The translations under genes were made by a program, and so were the position numbers. A stretch of DNA of 5,198 nucleotides from Vulcanimicrobiota bacterium (GTDB taxonomy: Bacteria > Vulcanimicrobiota > Vulcanimicrobiia > Vulcanimicrobiales > Vulcanimicrobiaceae), in assembly GCA_013289785.1 (NCBI GenBank), contig JABCZE010000146.1:1-5198 (forward strand), given 5' to 3'. This document shows, one piece after another, positions 1 through 5,198 of the stretch. The notes under the pieces were generated by a model that was not told the origin of the DNA, made no database searches, and worked only from the letters and a program-made list of their open reading frames with translations. How positions within the stretch are numbered: position 1 is the stretch's first letter; each line of letters opens with the position of its first letter.

Positions 1-1
1 T

Positions 2-631
2 AGCGTCACGGCCGCTCTCGCCGTCCTCATTGCAATGCATGCCCCCGGCATCGCGCAGACGGCGGCGTCGATCGACCTTCTGCGCCGCGCGGTCAATCCA
101 AATCCGACGCTTCAGTCGTATACGGCGTCGGCGCAGTTGTCGGCGACGCTGCACGTCGTGATTCCGGTGCACAAGACCTACAACGGCACGGTGTATTATC
201 TCAAGCCGCGGCGCTCGATTCAGTTTGCGAACGTTTCGGGAGAGTTGAGCCGCTTCAAAGACTTGGCGACCTCGACGCCGACCTACGACGAGGCGATGGT
301 GCAGTACACGATTACGCCGGGAACCGACAACGGCAGCGTCTCGACCTACACGTTCGTTCCCAAGAAACAGGGAAGCCGGGTGAAGAGCATCACGCTGACG
401 GTCAACGACGCCTCGGCGCTGGTTAGTCGCGCGCAATGGACCTACACCAACGGCGGCAATATGAGCTTCGACCAGACGTATCTCAACGTCGGCACGTTCC
501 GGCTGCCCGCAAAAGCGAACATCTCGGCGCGCTTCCCCGGCTACAGCGTCGACGGCACCCTGACGTTTGGGAAATACAATCCCAACGCTCCCGTTTCGCC
601 GGCCGTCTTCACGGCAACGCCCGCGCCCTGA
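2..631 (+). CDS. Exported LolA/LolB-like envelope protein, 5' end outside the window
   Basis: The frame is open to the left edge, so 209 C-terminal residues are visible and the start is missing. The first ATG (position 35) is not the real start: residues before it (AALAVLIAM) form the hydrophobic core of a signal peptide that ends near GIAQTAAS, with cleavage probably around visible residues 18-22. The mature part has no Cys and alternates short beta-type segments: an LRRAV...LQSYTASAQL opening, a YYLKPRRSIQF strand pair, a TYTFVPKK segment, then SITLTVNDASALVSRAQWTY and a closing strand set ending VDGTLTFGKYN. This order resembles LolA/LolB-fold outer-membrane lipoprotein-sorting proteins (COG2834 type), which bind acyl chains or carry lipoproteins across the periplasm. 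That family call is inference from layout, not from a diagnostic motif; the export signal is well supported. It lies 96 bp upstream of the first Phi_1-like lipoprotein gene on the same strand and could be co-transcribed with it. Confidence 0.72.
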   Translation, partial: SVTAALAVLIAMHAPGIAQTAASIDLLRRAVNPNPTLQSYTASAQLSATLHVVIPVHKTYNGTVYYLKPRRSIQFANVSGELSRFKDLATSTPTYDEAMVQYTITPGTDNGSVSTYTFVPKKQGSRVKSITLTVNDASALVSRAQWTYTNGGNMSFDQTYLNVGTFRLPAKANISARFPGYSVDGTLTFGKYNPNAPVSPAVFTATPAP

Positions 632-727
632 ACAGGGTTCGCGGCGCCGCAGGGTAGGGTCAACCTCGCGATGAAGGTCTGTCCTTTGACTGCTCTCCGC
701 TCGGAGCCGCTTGGGGACTGATTGCGT
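632..727. other. Intergenic leader between the exported protein and the first paralog
   Basis: This 96-bp gap contains a perfect 10-bp palindrome, GCGGCGCCGC (641-650), just after the upstream stop codon. It has no T-tract, so it is a poor intrinsic terminator. Further on are a TTGACT box (686-691), without a convincing -10 partner, and the CTCCG/CGGAG dyad listed separately. A ribosome-binding candidate GGGGA (713-717) lies 10 nt before the ATG at 728. I cannot say whether the downstream gene has its own promoter or depends on read-through. Confidence 0.4.
695..706 (+). promoter_or_regulatory. Short dyad CTCCG-CT-CGGAG in the leader of paralog 1
   Basis: CTCCG (695-699) and CGGAG (702-706) are perfect inverted arms; with a tetraloop the RNA stem is 4 bp. 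The dyad begins 33 nt before the ATG at 728. The second paralog has the same element 31 nt before its ATG, in a leader that aligns at 19 of 25 positions. The element may be a weak leader hairpin, an operator half-site, or simply inherited with the duplication. The two loops differ (CT against TC) while both sets of arms are intact, a mild hint of constraint. Confidence 0.4.
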
Positions 728-1654
728 ATGTATAGGCACCCGCGATTTCTCGGGTTAGGATGTGCGGCAACGCTCGCACTTGTGGGCTGCGCCATGAACG
801 GCAGCACGACGCCGACGACCGGTTCGACAATGCCGGCTCAAGCCGGCGCGACGCACCTCATACACTATATGCCGACCCGTAACGCGGCCCCCACCGTCAG
901 CAGTCATAGCGCTGCATACAGCGGCCTTCTCTTCAGCTATTATGGCGGCCCCGTGCTCCTCAAGCCCAAAGTCTACGTGATTTTTTGGGGTTACAAGACG
1001 TATGGCGATCCCGACAAAGTAGCGCCGCTGCTCAAAGCATATATTAAAGTCATCGGTGGAAGTCCACACAACAATATTTACACCCAATACTACGACATCG
1101 TCAGCAGTCAGAAAAACTACATCACGAATCCGAAGGGCCAGCAAGGCGGCGTCTGGTTTGACGACAAGAACCCCGTTCCCACGAGCCCGAACGACGCCCA
1201 AGTCGCACAAGAATCCCTTAACGGCGTAGCGAAGTTCGGCTACGACGTTAATGCATCGTACGTTGTGGCCACGCCGCACGGCCACAACACACAAGGTTTC
1301 GGTACGGGGTTTTGCGCGTACCACAGCAACGTGCAAGACGGCGCCAACACCGTTTCGTATACAAACCTTCCGTACATGCCCGATGCCGGCATCGCCTGCG
1401 GTTCCAACGACATTTCGCCTCCGAAGGATGAGAGCGGTACGGACGAAGGCGTGACCATCGTCGCCGGCCACGAATACGGCGAGTCGATCACCGATCCGGT
1501 CCCGAACACCGGCTGGTACAGCTTCGAAGCCGGCGAGATCGGCGACGCCTGCGCCTGGTTCAACGTCCAGAACATCTCGTTCGGCAAGAAGTCCTACTCG
1601 ACGCAGCCGATGTATAGCAACGCCAGCGAATCTTGCGTCCAAACGTACAAATAA
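728..1654 (+). CDS. EXORDIUM/Phi_1-like secreted lipoprotein with HEYGExxTDP motif (paralog 1)
   Basis: The protein has 308 residues. The ATG at 728 is preferred over the in-frame TTG at 722 because GGGGA (713-717) spaces well to it and the second paralog begins at the same residue. A lipobox, LVGC, puts the lipidated Cys at residue 21; Ala follows, which in diderms favours the outer membrane. Next is a Thr/Pro/Ala-rich linker (25-41), then a domain starting YYGGPVL (71-77) and KVYVIFWG (81-88), followed by IYTQYYD (117-123), VATPHGH (180-186) and HEYGESITDP (248-257). Four Cys (196, 224, 275, 303) could form two disulfides. This order resembles secreted EXORDIUM/phosphate-induced protein 1 (PF04674-type) proteins and their bacterial relatives, whose biochemical role is poorly known. 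His248, Glu249 and Glu252 look zincin-like, but the usual HExxH is HExxE, so protease activity is unproven. Its twin lies 53 bp downstream. Family call is moderate; lipoprotein call is strong. Confidence 0.85.
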   Translation: MYRHPRFLGLGCAATLALVGCAMNGSTTPTTGSTMPAQAGATHLIHYMPTRNAAPTVSSHSAAYSGLLFSYYGGPVLLKPKVYVIFWGYKTYGDPDKVAPLLKAYIKVIGGSPHNNIYTQYYDIVSSQKNYITNPKGQQGGVWFDDKNPVPTSPNDAQVAQESLNGVAKFGYDVNASYVVATPHGHNTQGFGTGFCAYHSNVQDGANTVSYTNLPYMPDAGIACGSNDISPPKDESGTDEGVTIVAGHEYGESITDPVPNTGWYSFEAGEIGDACAWFNVQNISFGKKSYSTQPMYSNASESCVQTYK

Positions 1655-1707
1655 CACAGACCGCCCTTTACTTGCCCTCCGTCCGGAGCTATCTAGAGGT
1701 ATTGCAT
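1655..1707. other. Intergenic spacer between the two paralogs
   Basis: This 53-bp spacer holds no terminator that I can see, so the two paralogs could share a transcript. Its sequence from CCTTT (1665) onward matches the leader of paralog 1 from CCTTT (683). The duplicated unit therefore began at least 43 bp upstream of the start codon and was not limited to coding DNA. Confidence 0.5.
1677..1688 (+). promoter_or_regulatory. Short dyad CTCCG-TC-CGGAG in the leader of paralog 2
   Basis: CTCCG (1677-1681) and CGGAG (1684-1688) form the same inverted arms as in the leader of paralog 1, beginning 31 nt before the ATG at 1708. The core TCCGGA is itself palindromic. A separate ribosome-binding site, AGAGG (1695-1699), follows 8 nt before the start codon, so the dyad sits just upstream of the ribosome-binding site rather than masking it. 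Confidence 0.4.
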
Positions 1708-2646
1708 ATGTTTAGGAACCCGCGATTTGTCGGCATTTTAGGATGTGCGGCAGCGCTCGCACTTGTGGGCTGCGCCACGAACGGCAGCACGACGCCCACG
1801 ACCGGTTCGACGATGCCGGCTCAAGCCGGCGCGAAACACCTCATACATTATATGCCCACCCGTTACGCGACCCGCACTCGCACGGTCGGTCCCCGTGACG
1901 ATACGTACTACAGCGGCTATATGTTCACGTACTACGGCGGCCCCGTGCTGCTAAACCCCAAAGTTTACGTGATTTTTTGGGGTTACAAAACGTACGGCGA
2001 TCCCGACAAAGTAGCGCCGCTACTCAAAGCATATGCTAAAGTCATAGGTGGAAGTTCACACAACAATATTTACACCCAGTACTACGACATCGTCAGCAGT
2101 CAGAAAAACTACATCACGAACCCGAAGGGCGAGCGAGGCGGAATCTGGTTTGACGATAAGAACCCCGTTCCAACGAGTCCGAACGACGCTCAGGTCGCAC
2201 AAGAATCCCTTAACGGTGTAGCGAAGTTCGGCTACGACGCCAATGCGTCGTACGTTGTAGCCACGCCGCACGGCCACAACACGATCGGTTTCGGCACGCA
2301 GTTCTGCGCGTATCACAGCACCGTGTATTACGAGTCGCAACTCGTTTCATATACGAACCTTCCGTACATGCCCGATGCCGGCATCTCCTGTGGTTCCAAC
2401 GACATTGCGCCTCCTAAGGACGAGAGCGGTACCGACGAGGGCGTGACCATCGTCGCCGGCCACGAGTACGGCGAGTCGATCACCGATCCGAATCCGGACA
2501 CCGGCTGGTACGACTTCCAACACGGCGAGATCGGCGACGCCTGCGCGTGGATGGACGTCCAGAACATCACGTTCGGCAAGAAGTCCTACTCAACGCAGCC
2601 GATGTACAGCAACGCCAACGAGCACTGCGAACAAACGTACAAATAA
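1708..2646 (+). CDS. EXORDIUM/Phi_1-like secreted lipoprotein with HEYGExxTDP motif (paralog 2)
   Basis: The protein has 312 residues. The frame is open to a TTG at 1633, inside the previous gene, but the ATG at 1708 is chosen: AGAGG (1695-1699) precedes it by 8 nt, and the product then starts MFRNPRF like its twin (MYRHPRF). The lipobox LVGC gives Cys22, followed by the same Thr/Pro/Ala linker. The secreted domain runs from YYGGPVL (75-81) through VATPHGH to HEYGESITDP (252-261), with Cys at 200, 228, 279 and 307 matching the twin. About 29 of the last 238 residues differ from paralog 1. Eight fall in one cluster between the first two Cys, at residues 205-212. The linker before the domain (about 53-74) is also divergent and four residues longer. 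Role as for paralog 1: a cell-surface or periplasmic lipoprotein of unknown biochemical activity, with a zincin-like but HExxE motif. It converges on the small lipoprotein gene on the other strand. Confidence 0.85.
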   Translation: MFRNPRFVGILGCAAALALVGCATNGSTTPTTGSTMPAQAGAKHLIHYMPTRYATRTRTVGPRDDTYYSGYMFTYYGGPVLLNPKVYVIFWGYKTYGDPDKVAPLLKAYAKVIGGSSHNNIYTQYYDIVSSQKNYITNPKGERGGIWFDDKNPVPTSPNDAQVAQESLNGVAKFGYDANASYVVATPHGHNTIGFGTQFCAYHSTVYYESQLVSYTNLPYMPDAGISCGSNDIAPPKDESGTDEGVTIVAGHEYGESITDPNPDTGWYDFQHGEIGDACAWMDVQNITFGKKSYSTQPMYSNANEHCEQTYK

Positions 2647-2647
2647 C

Positions 2648-2670
2648 GGCGCAGTAGCGCGTCTGCGGCC
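2648..2670. terminator. Possible hairpin between convergent stop codons
   Basis: GGCGCAG (2648-2654) can pair with CTGCGGCC (2663-2670) as a seven-base-pair stem with one bulged G and an eight-base loop. It fills most of the 27-bp gap between two convergent stop codons, the usual place for a shared bidirectional terminator. Neither strand has a U-tract after it, so intrinsic termination would be weak and the call is tentative. Confidence 0.3.
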
Positions 2671-2673
2671 TGG

Positions 2674-3168
2674 CTATGCCTTCGTCGCCGTGTATTTAAA
2701 CAGAACCGCGGGGCCTTTGTGCGGCGGGACCTTAGCCTTTCCCTTGAGCGTCTTTCCGGTAAGCCTGGCGGTCGCTTTGGCATTGCGGCCAGGGCTGCCT
2801 TCGATCGTAAAATGCAAAATCGTTTCGCCATGCGACGACACGACGATGCCTTTGGGAATCGGGAACTGATCCTGCATCGTCTTGAGAATGATGTCGAAGA
2901 TTCCGGTCAACTTATCCCCGGACTGTCGCAGGGTGATCTTCAGCTTGGCTTTTATCGACCTCCCCTGTGACGTCTCGACCACGGTGCCGTTGTAGACGCC
3001 GGCCACTTGCGGAACCGACGACTCTCGCACCGATGTCGCCGGGATAGCGTTGCCCCTGACGCCCGGCAGTAGCGCCGGGTTTTGCCCCTGTCGAACTGTC
3101 CCGCAACCCGCAAGTATTGCCGCCGCGGCAAAGCCGAACAGAGCGCGTGTAAGAACTGCAATCCTCAT
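2674..3168 (-). CDS. Small predicted lipoprotein, beta-rich, function unknown
   Basis: The protein has 164 residues. The ATG at 3168 is well supported: a strong AGGAGG (complement of 3174-3179) lies 5 nt upstream, and the product then opens with a textbook lipoprotein signal, MRIAVLTR plus a hydrophobic stretch ending LAGC, with Cys22 as the lipidated residue. An in-frame ATG at 3225 would add 19 residues before the signal and is rejected. Residues 23-55 form a low-complexity linker. From about residue 55 the sequence alternates strands and turns: VAGVYNGTVVE, then KAKLKITLRQSGDKLTGIFDI, then ETILHFTIEGSPG, and AKATARLTGKTLKGKAKV, ending VLFKYTATKA. The repeated pattern of a G-turn between paired strands suggests a small beta-barrel or sandwich, possibly calycin-like, but I do not recognise a named family. 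The only Cys is the lipidated one, and the second half is Lys-rich. It is divergent from the cyclase gene, with 82 bp between start codons. Confidence 0.8.
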   Translation of the reverse strand: MRIAVLTRALFGFAAAAILAGCGTVRQGQNPALLPGVRGNAIPATSVRESSVPQVAGVYNGTVVETSQGRSIKAKLKITLRQSGDKLTGIFDIILKTMQDQFPIPKGIVVSSHGETILHFTIEGSPGRNAKATARLTGKTLKGKAKVPPHKGPAVLFKYTATKA

Positions 3169-3250
3169 CCATGCCTCCTGAAGCTCGAGCGAAACCGCTA
3201 CGACGATTCGGCGGCGGAAGAACACGCCCCTAGCACGAAACGCGGCTCCG
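3169..3250. promoter_or_regulatory. Divergent intergenic region between lipoprotein and cyclase genes
   Basis: This 82-bp gap must hold the promoters of both divergent genes unless either is leaderless or transcribed from within its neighbour. The minus-strand gene has a strong ribosome-binding site here (3174-3179). The plus-strand gene has none that I can see near its GTG. I find no convincing -35/-10 pair in either direction. The right end carries the 5' arm of a perfect inverted repeat that continues into the cyclase gene. Confidence 0.45.
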
Positions 3251-3278
3251 GTGGCGACTCACGTGAAGCCGGAGCCGC
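3242..3278. repeat. Perfect 10-bp inverted repeat over the cyclase start
   Basis: GCGGCTCCGG (3242-3251) and CCGGAGCCGC (3269-3278) are exact reverse complements, separated by 17 bases. The left arm ends on the first base of the GTG at 3251, and the alternative in-frame GTG at 3263 lies in the loop. In RNA this gives a G+C-rich hairpin over the initiation region; in DNA it could be an operator. The right arm also encodes residues of the protein, which may partly explain its composition. Confidence 0.55.
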
Positions 3279-5198
3279 CGGTTCGTCCGGGCGGCACGGT
3301 CACGTTTCTGTTTTCGGATATCGAAGGCAGCACCGTCCGTTGGGAGCGCGACAGCGCGGCGATGGAGGCTGCGCTGGCACGTCACGATGCGCTCGTGCGC
3401 GAGGCATTGGAAGCCCATGGAGCCTACGTCTTTAAAACGGTCGGCGATGCGTTCTGCGCGGCATTCGAAACGGCGCCAAATGCGATCGCGGCGGCGCTCG
3501 ACGGCCAACGCGCCCTTGCGGCTGTAGATTTCTCGGCGGTCGAGGGGCTTCGCGCGCGTATGGCTCTGCATACCGGCCGAAGTGCCGAGCGCGATGGCGA
3601 CTACTTCGGCCCGACGCTCAATCGCGTCGCGCGGCTATTGGCGATCGGTCACGGCGGCCAAGTGCTCCTCTCGGCCGACTGCACCGAGCTGCTGCAAGGT
3701 GAACTGCCGGGGGACTGCAGCCTGCGCGACCTCGGCGTGCACCGGCTCAAGGATCTCGCTCAGCCCGAACGCGTTTATCAACTGATTGCGCCGGATCTCG
3801 TGGCAGACTTTCCGGCGTTGCGTTCGCTCTACCACCTATCGAACAACTTGCCGGCCGAGGTCACCTCGTTCGTCGGCCGCGAGGCGGAAATCGCCGGCGT
3901 CACCGTGCTCGTCGAGCGGCATCGCCTGGTCACGCTCGTCGGCTCGGGCGGCGTCGGCAAAACGCGCCTCTCCTTGCACGTTGCGGCCGATCGACTCGAC
4001 GGCCCTCGCGACGGAGTGTGGCTAATCGAGCTCGCACCGCTGGCCAACGGCGACTACATTCACACGGCCGTCGCGCAGGCGCTGGGAATCACGCTCGCGC
4101 CCGAGGGCGATCCGCTCGAGAACCTGGCGCACGCACTCAAGGTAAAAGACTCGCTGCTGATCTTCGACAACTGCGAGCATCTCGTCGAGCCGGCCGCGCA
4201 CGTGATCTCGACGATCTTGCGGAGTTGTCCGAAGATCAAGATCATTGCCTCGAGCCGGCAAGGGCTGGGAGTCGCCGGAGAAGCGACCTACCATGTTCCC
4301 TCGCTCGATATTGCGACCGGCGTTGCACTCTTCGTCGAGCGCGCGCATGCAGCGAGCACGACGTTCTCGCTCACCGGCGAAAACGCGCCGCTTATCGCCG
4401 GTATCTGCCGGCGGCTCGACGGCATTCCTTTGGCGATCGAGCTTGCGGCCGCGCGCGTGAAGCTGCTCGGCCTCAAAAAGTTGCGCGACCGGCTCGACGA
4501 GCGGTTTCGCGTGCTGACCGGAGGGAGTCGCGACCGATTGCCGCGCCAGCAGACGCTGCGGGCGCTGATCGACTGGAGCTACGATCTGCTAAACGAGCGC
4601 GAGCGAATGCTCTTTCGCGGATTGGGGATCTTCGTCAACGGGTTCGCGCTGGAAGGAGCCGTCGCCGTCGGAAGCGCCGAGGACGCATTCGACGTGCTGG
4701 CGTCGTTGGTCGACAAGTCGCTGGTGCTGGCCGAACCACACGGCGACACGGTGCGATACCGTCTGCTCGAATCGACGCGCGCGTACGCGTTGGAAAAGCT
4801 CGACGATGCGCGGGAGCGCGATCCGGCTGCGAGCCGCCACCTGCGTTTCCTGCACGATCGCTTTTCGGAGTTGTGGGAACAGTTCGAGCGAACCGGACGA
4901 GAAGCCGCCCTTCGTTCGGCAGCGCAGAGCGAACTGGAGGACGTGCGTTCGGCGCTCGACTTTGCGTTGGCCCGTTCGCAGCCCGTCGACGGCGGCGAAC
5001 TCCTTACCGACATCTCCCCGACGTGGCCAAGCATGGGGCTCGAGGCAGAAGGCCTGGCACGCTGCGAAGCGTTTCTCGCGGTGCTCCCGGCGGACCGATC
5101 GGAGCTGCGCGCTCGGCTATCAGCCCGAATGGTGCTCTTGCTCATGGACTCCGGCCGCAGAGTGCGCGCCTTCGAGCTGGCCACGCAGGCAGTCGAGC
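3251..5198 (+). CDS. Class III adenylyl cyclase fused to STAND NTPase regulator, 3' end outside the window
   Basis: 649 residues are visible and the frame is still open at the right edge. The start is the GTG at 3251; the GTG at 3263 is an alternative, and neither has a clear ribosome-binding site. Residues 16-180 are a class III cyclase domain making cyclic nucleotide from NTP. TFLFSDIEGST carries the first metal Asp (D23), KTVGDAF carries the substrate Lys (K62) and second metal Asp (D66), and GDYFGPTLNRVAR carries D117, N124 and R128. The K/D pair points to ATP and hence cAMP. A TSFVGRE segment (205-211) opens the STAND NTPase: P-loop GSGGVGKT (231-238), Walker B LLIFDNCEHL (302-311), SSR (334-336) and the GIPLAIELAAAR motif from 391. 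A winged-helix-like region (QTLRALIDWSYDLL from 434) and a helical-repeat region (SELEDVRSAL from 560) follow. STAND NTPases act as ligand-triggered switches; the effector here is the N-terminal cyclase. Ligand and target are unknown. The lost C-terminus probably carries more TPR-like repeats, perhaps a DNA-binding domain. Confidence 0.92.
   Translation, partial: MATHVKPEPPVRPGGTVTFLFSDIEGSTVRWERDSAAMEAALARHDALVREALEAHGAYVFKTVGDAFCAAFETAPNAIAAALDGQRALAAVDFSAVEGLRARMALHTGRSAERDGDYFGPTLNRVARLLAIGHGGQVLLSADCTELLQGELPGDCSLRDLGVHRLKDLAQPERVYQLIAPDLVADFPALRSLYHLSNNLPAEVTSFVGREAEIAGVTVLVERHRLVTLVGSGGVGKTRLSLHVAADRLDGPRDGVWLIELAPLANGDYIHTAVAQALGITLAPEGDPLENLAHALKVKDSLLIFDNCEHLVEPAAHVISTILRSCPKIKIIASSRQGLGVAGEATYHVPSLDIATGVALFVERAHAASTTFSLTGENAPLIAGICRRLDGIPLAIELAAARVKLLGLKKLRDRLDERFRVLTGGSRDRLPRQQTLRALIDWSYDLLNERERMLFRGLGIFVNGFALEGAVAVGSAEDAFDVLASLVDKSLVLAEPHGDTVRYRLLESTRAYALEKLDDARERDPAASRHLRFLHDRFSELWEQFERTGREAALRSAAQSELEDVRSALDFALARSQPVDGGELLTDISPTWPSMGLEAEGLARCEAFLAVLPADRSELRARLSARMVLLLMDSGRRVRAFELATQAVE

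Larger units (their letters stand above)
728..2646 (+). repeat. Tandem gene duplication (two direct copies, about 0.93 kb each)
   Basis: The two lipoprotein genes are head-to-tail copies, with the right copy starting 980 bp after the left. DNA matches are long where the protein is conserved, for example around the KVYVIFWG and IYTQYYD segments, while third positions have drifted in many codons. The unit also includes the leader dyad. No insertion-sequence ends or target-site duplications flank it, so unequal crossing over or another recombination event is likelier than transposition. Confidence 0.9.

Noticed and set aside
641..650. GCGGCGCCGC palindrome as a terminator of the first gene
   Set aside because: It has no room for a stable loop and no U-tract follows, so it is more likely a chance G+C palindrome.
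436..657. Short plus-strand frame overlapping the end of the first gene
   Set aside because: It is an out-of-frame shadow, rich in Arg and His, of a gene with a clear export signal and coherent strand pattern.
686..691. TTGACT as a -35 promoter box before paralog 1
   Set aside because: No plausible -10 hexamer occurs 16-18 bases downstream, and the copy before paralog 2 does not preserve the box.
755..1657. Long open frame (300 codons) antisense to paralog 1
   Set aside because: It mirrors the codon pattern of the lipoprotein gene, has no domain or signal, and is broken into short pieces opposite the near-identical paralog 2, so it is not conserved.
1633..1707. N-terminal extension of paralog 2 from a TTG
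   Set aside because: It would overlap the end of paralog 1, places 25 extra residues ahead of the lipoprotein signal, and ignores the well-spaced AGAGG before the ATG at 1708.
3230..3571. 113-codon antisense frame over the cyclase domain
   Set aside because: It is Arg-rich, without recognisable motifs, and lies opposite the catalytic motifs of the cyclase.
4579..5184. 201-codon open frame antisense to the cyclase-STAND gene
   Set aside because: Its product is Ser/Arg-rich low complexity, typical of the reverse of a G+C-rich gene, and the sense strand encodes a clear multi-domain protein.
1..5198. Mobile element, CRISPR array, defence island or RNA gene
   Set aside because: I saw no transposase or integrase motif, no terminal inverted repeats, no regularly spaced repeats and no tRNA- or rRNA-like sequence. 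The STAND protein could suggest defence, but its cyclase fusion and isolated context fit a signalling regulator better.

Overview
The window looks like chromosomal DNA from a fairly G+C-rich (about 60%), probably diderm bacterium. It holds three lipoproteins with clear lipoboxes, all with Ala or Gly rather than Asp after the Cys, and a LolA-like periplasmic protein; both suit an outer membrane. The style of the proteins (a lipobox, a Thr/Pro/Ala linker, a secreted domain with a HEYGExxTDP motif, and a cyclase-STAND regulator) recalls uncultured soil lineages such as Eremiobacterota/Vulcanimicrobiota. That assignment is from memory of protein style and is tentative; no rRNA or marker gene is present.

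Layout. At the left edge, on the + strand, is the 3' part of a gene for an exported protein with a LolA/LolB-like look (2-631); its start lies outside the window. After a 96-bp gap come two tandem paralogous lipoprotein genes (728-1654 and 1708-2646), about 88% identical over their last 238 residues by hand count. They resemble the EXORDIUM/phosphate-induced protein 1 (Phi_1) type of secreted protein. The duplication includes the leader: both genes carry a short CTCCG/CGGAG dyad at nearly the same distance from the start codon. A small lipoprotein gene on the - strand (2674-3168) converges on the second paralog, with a weak hairpin between the stops. An 82-bp divergent gap separates it from a large + strand gene (3251 to beyond the right edge), which encodes a class III adenylyl cyclase fused to a STAND-type NTPase and the start of a helical-repeat region. 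A perfect 10-bp inverted repeat straddles the start of that gene.

Working together. The left half is a cell-envelope and secretion neighbourhood. The right half is a signalling protein that probably couples sensing through its STAND and helical-repeat parts to cAMP production. The divergent arrangement allows co-regulation of the small lipoprotein and the cyclase, but nothing in the sequence proves it. I see no tRNA, rRNA, CRISPR, insertion sequence or integrase. No intergenic gap exceeds 100 bp.
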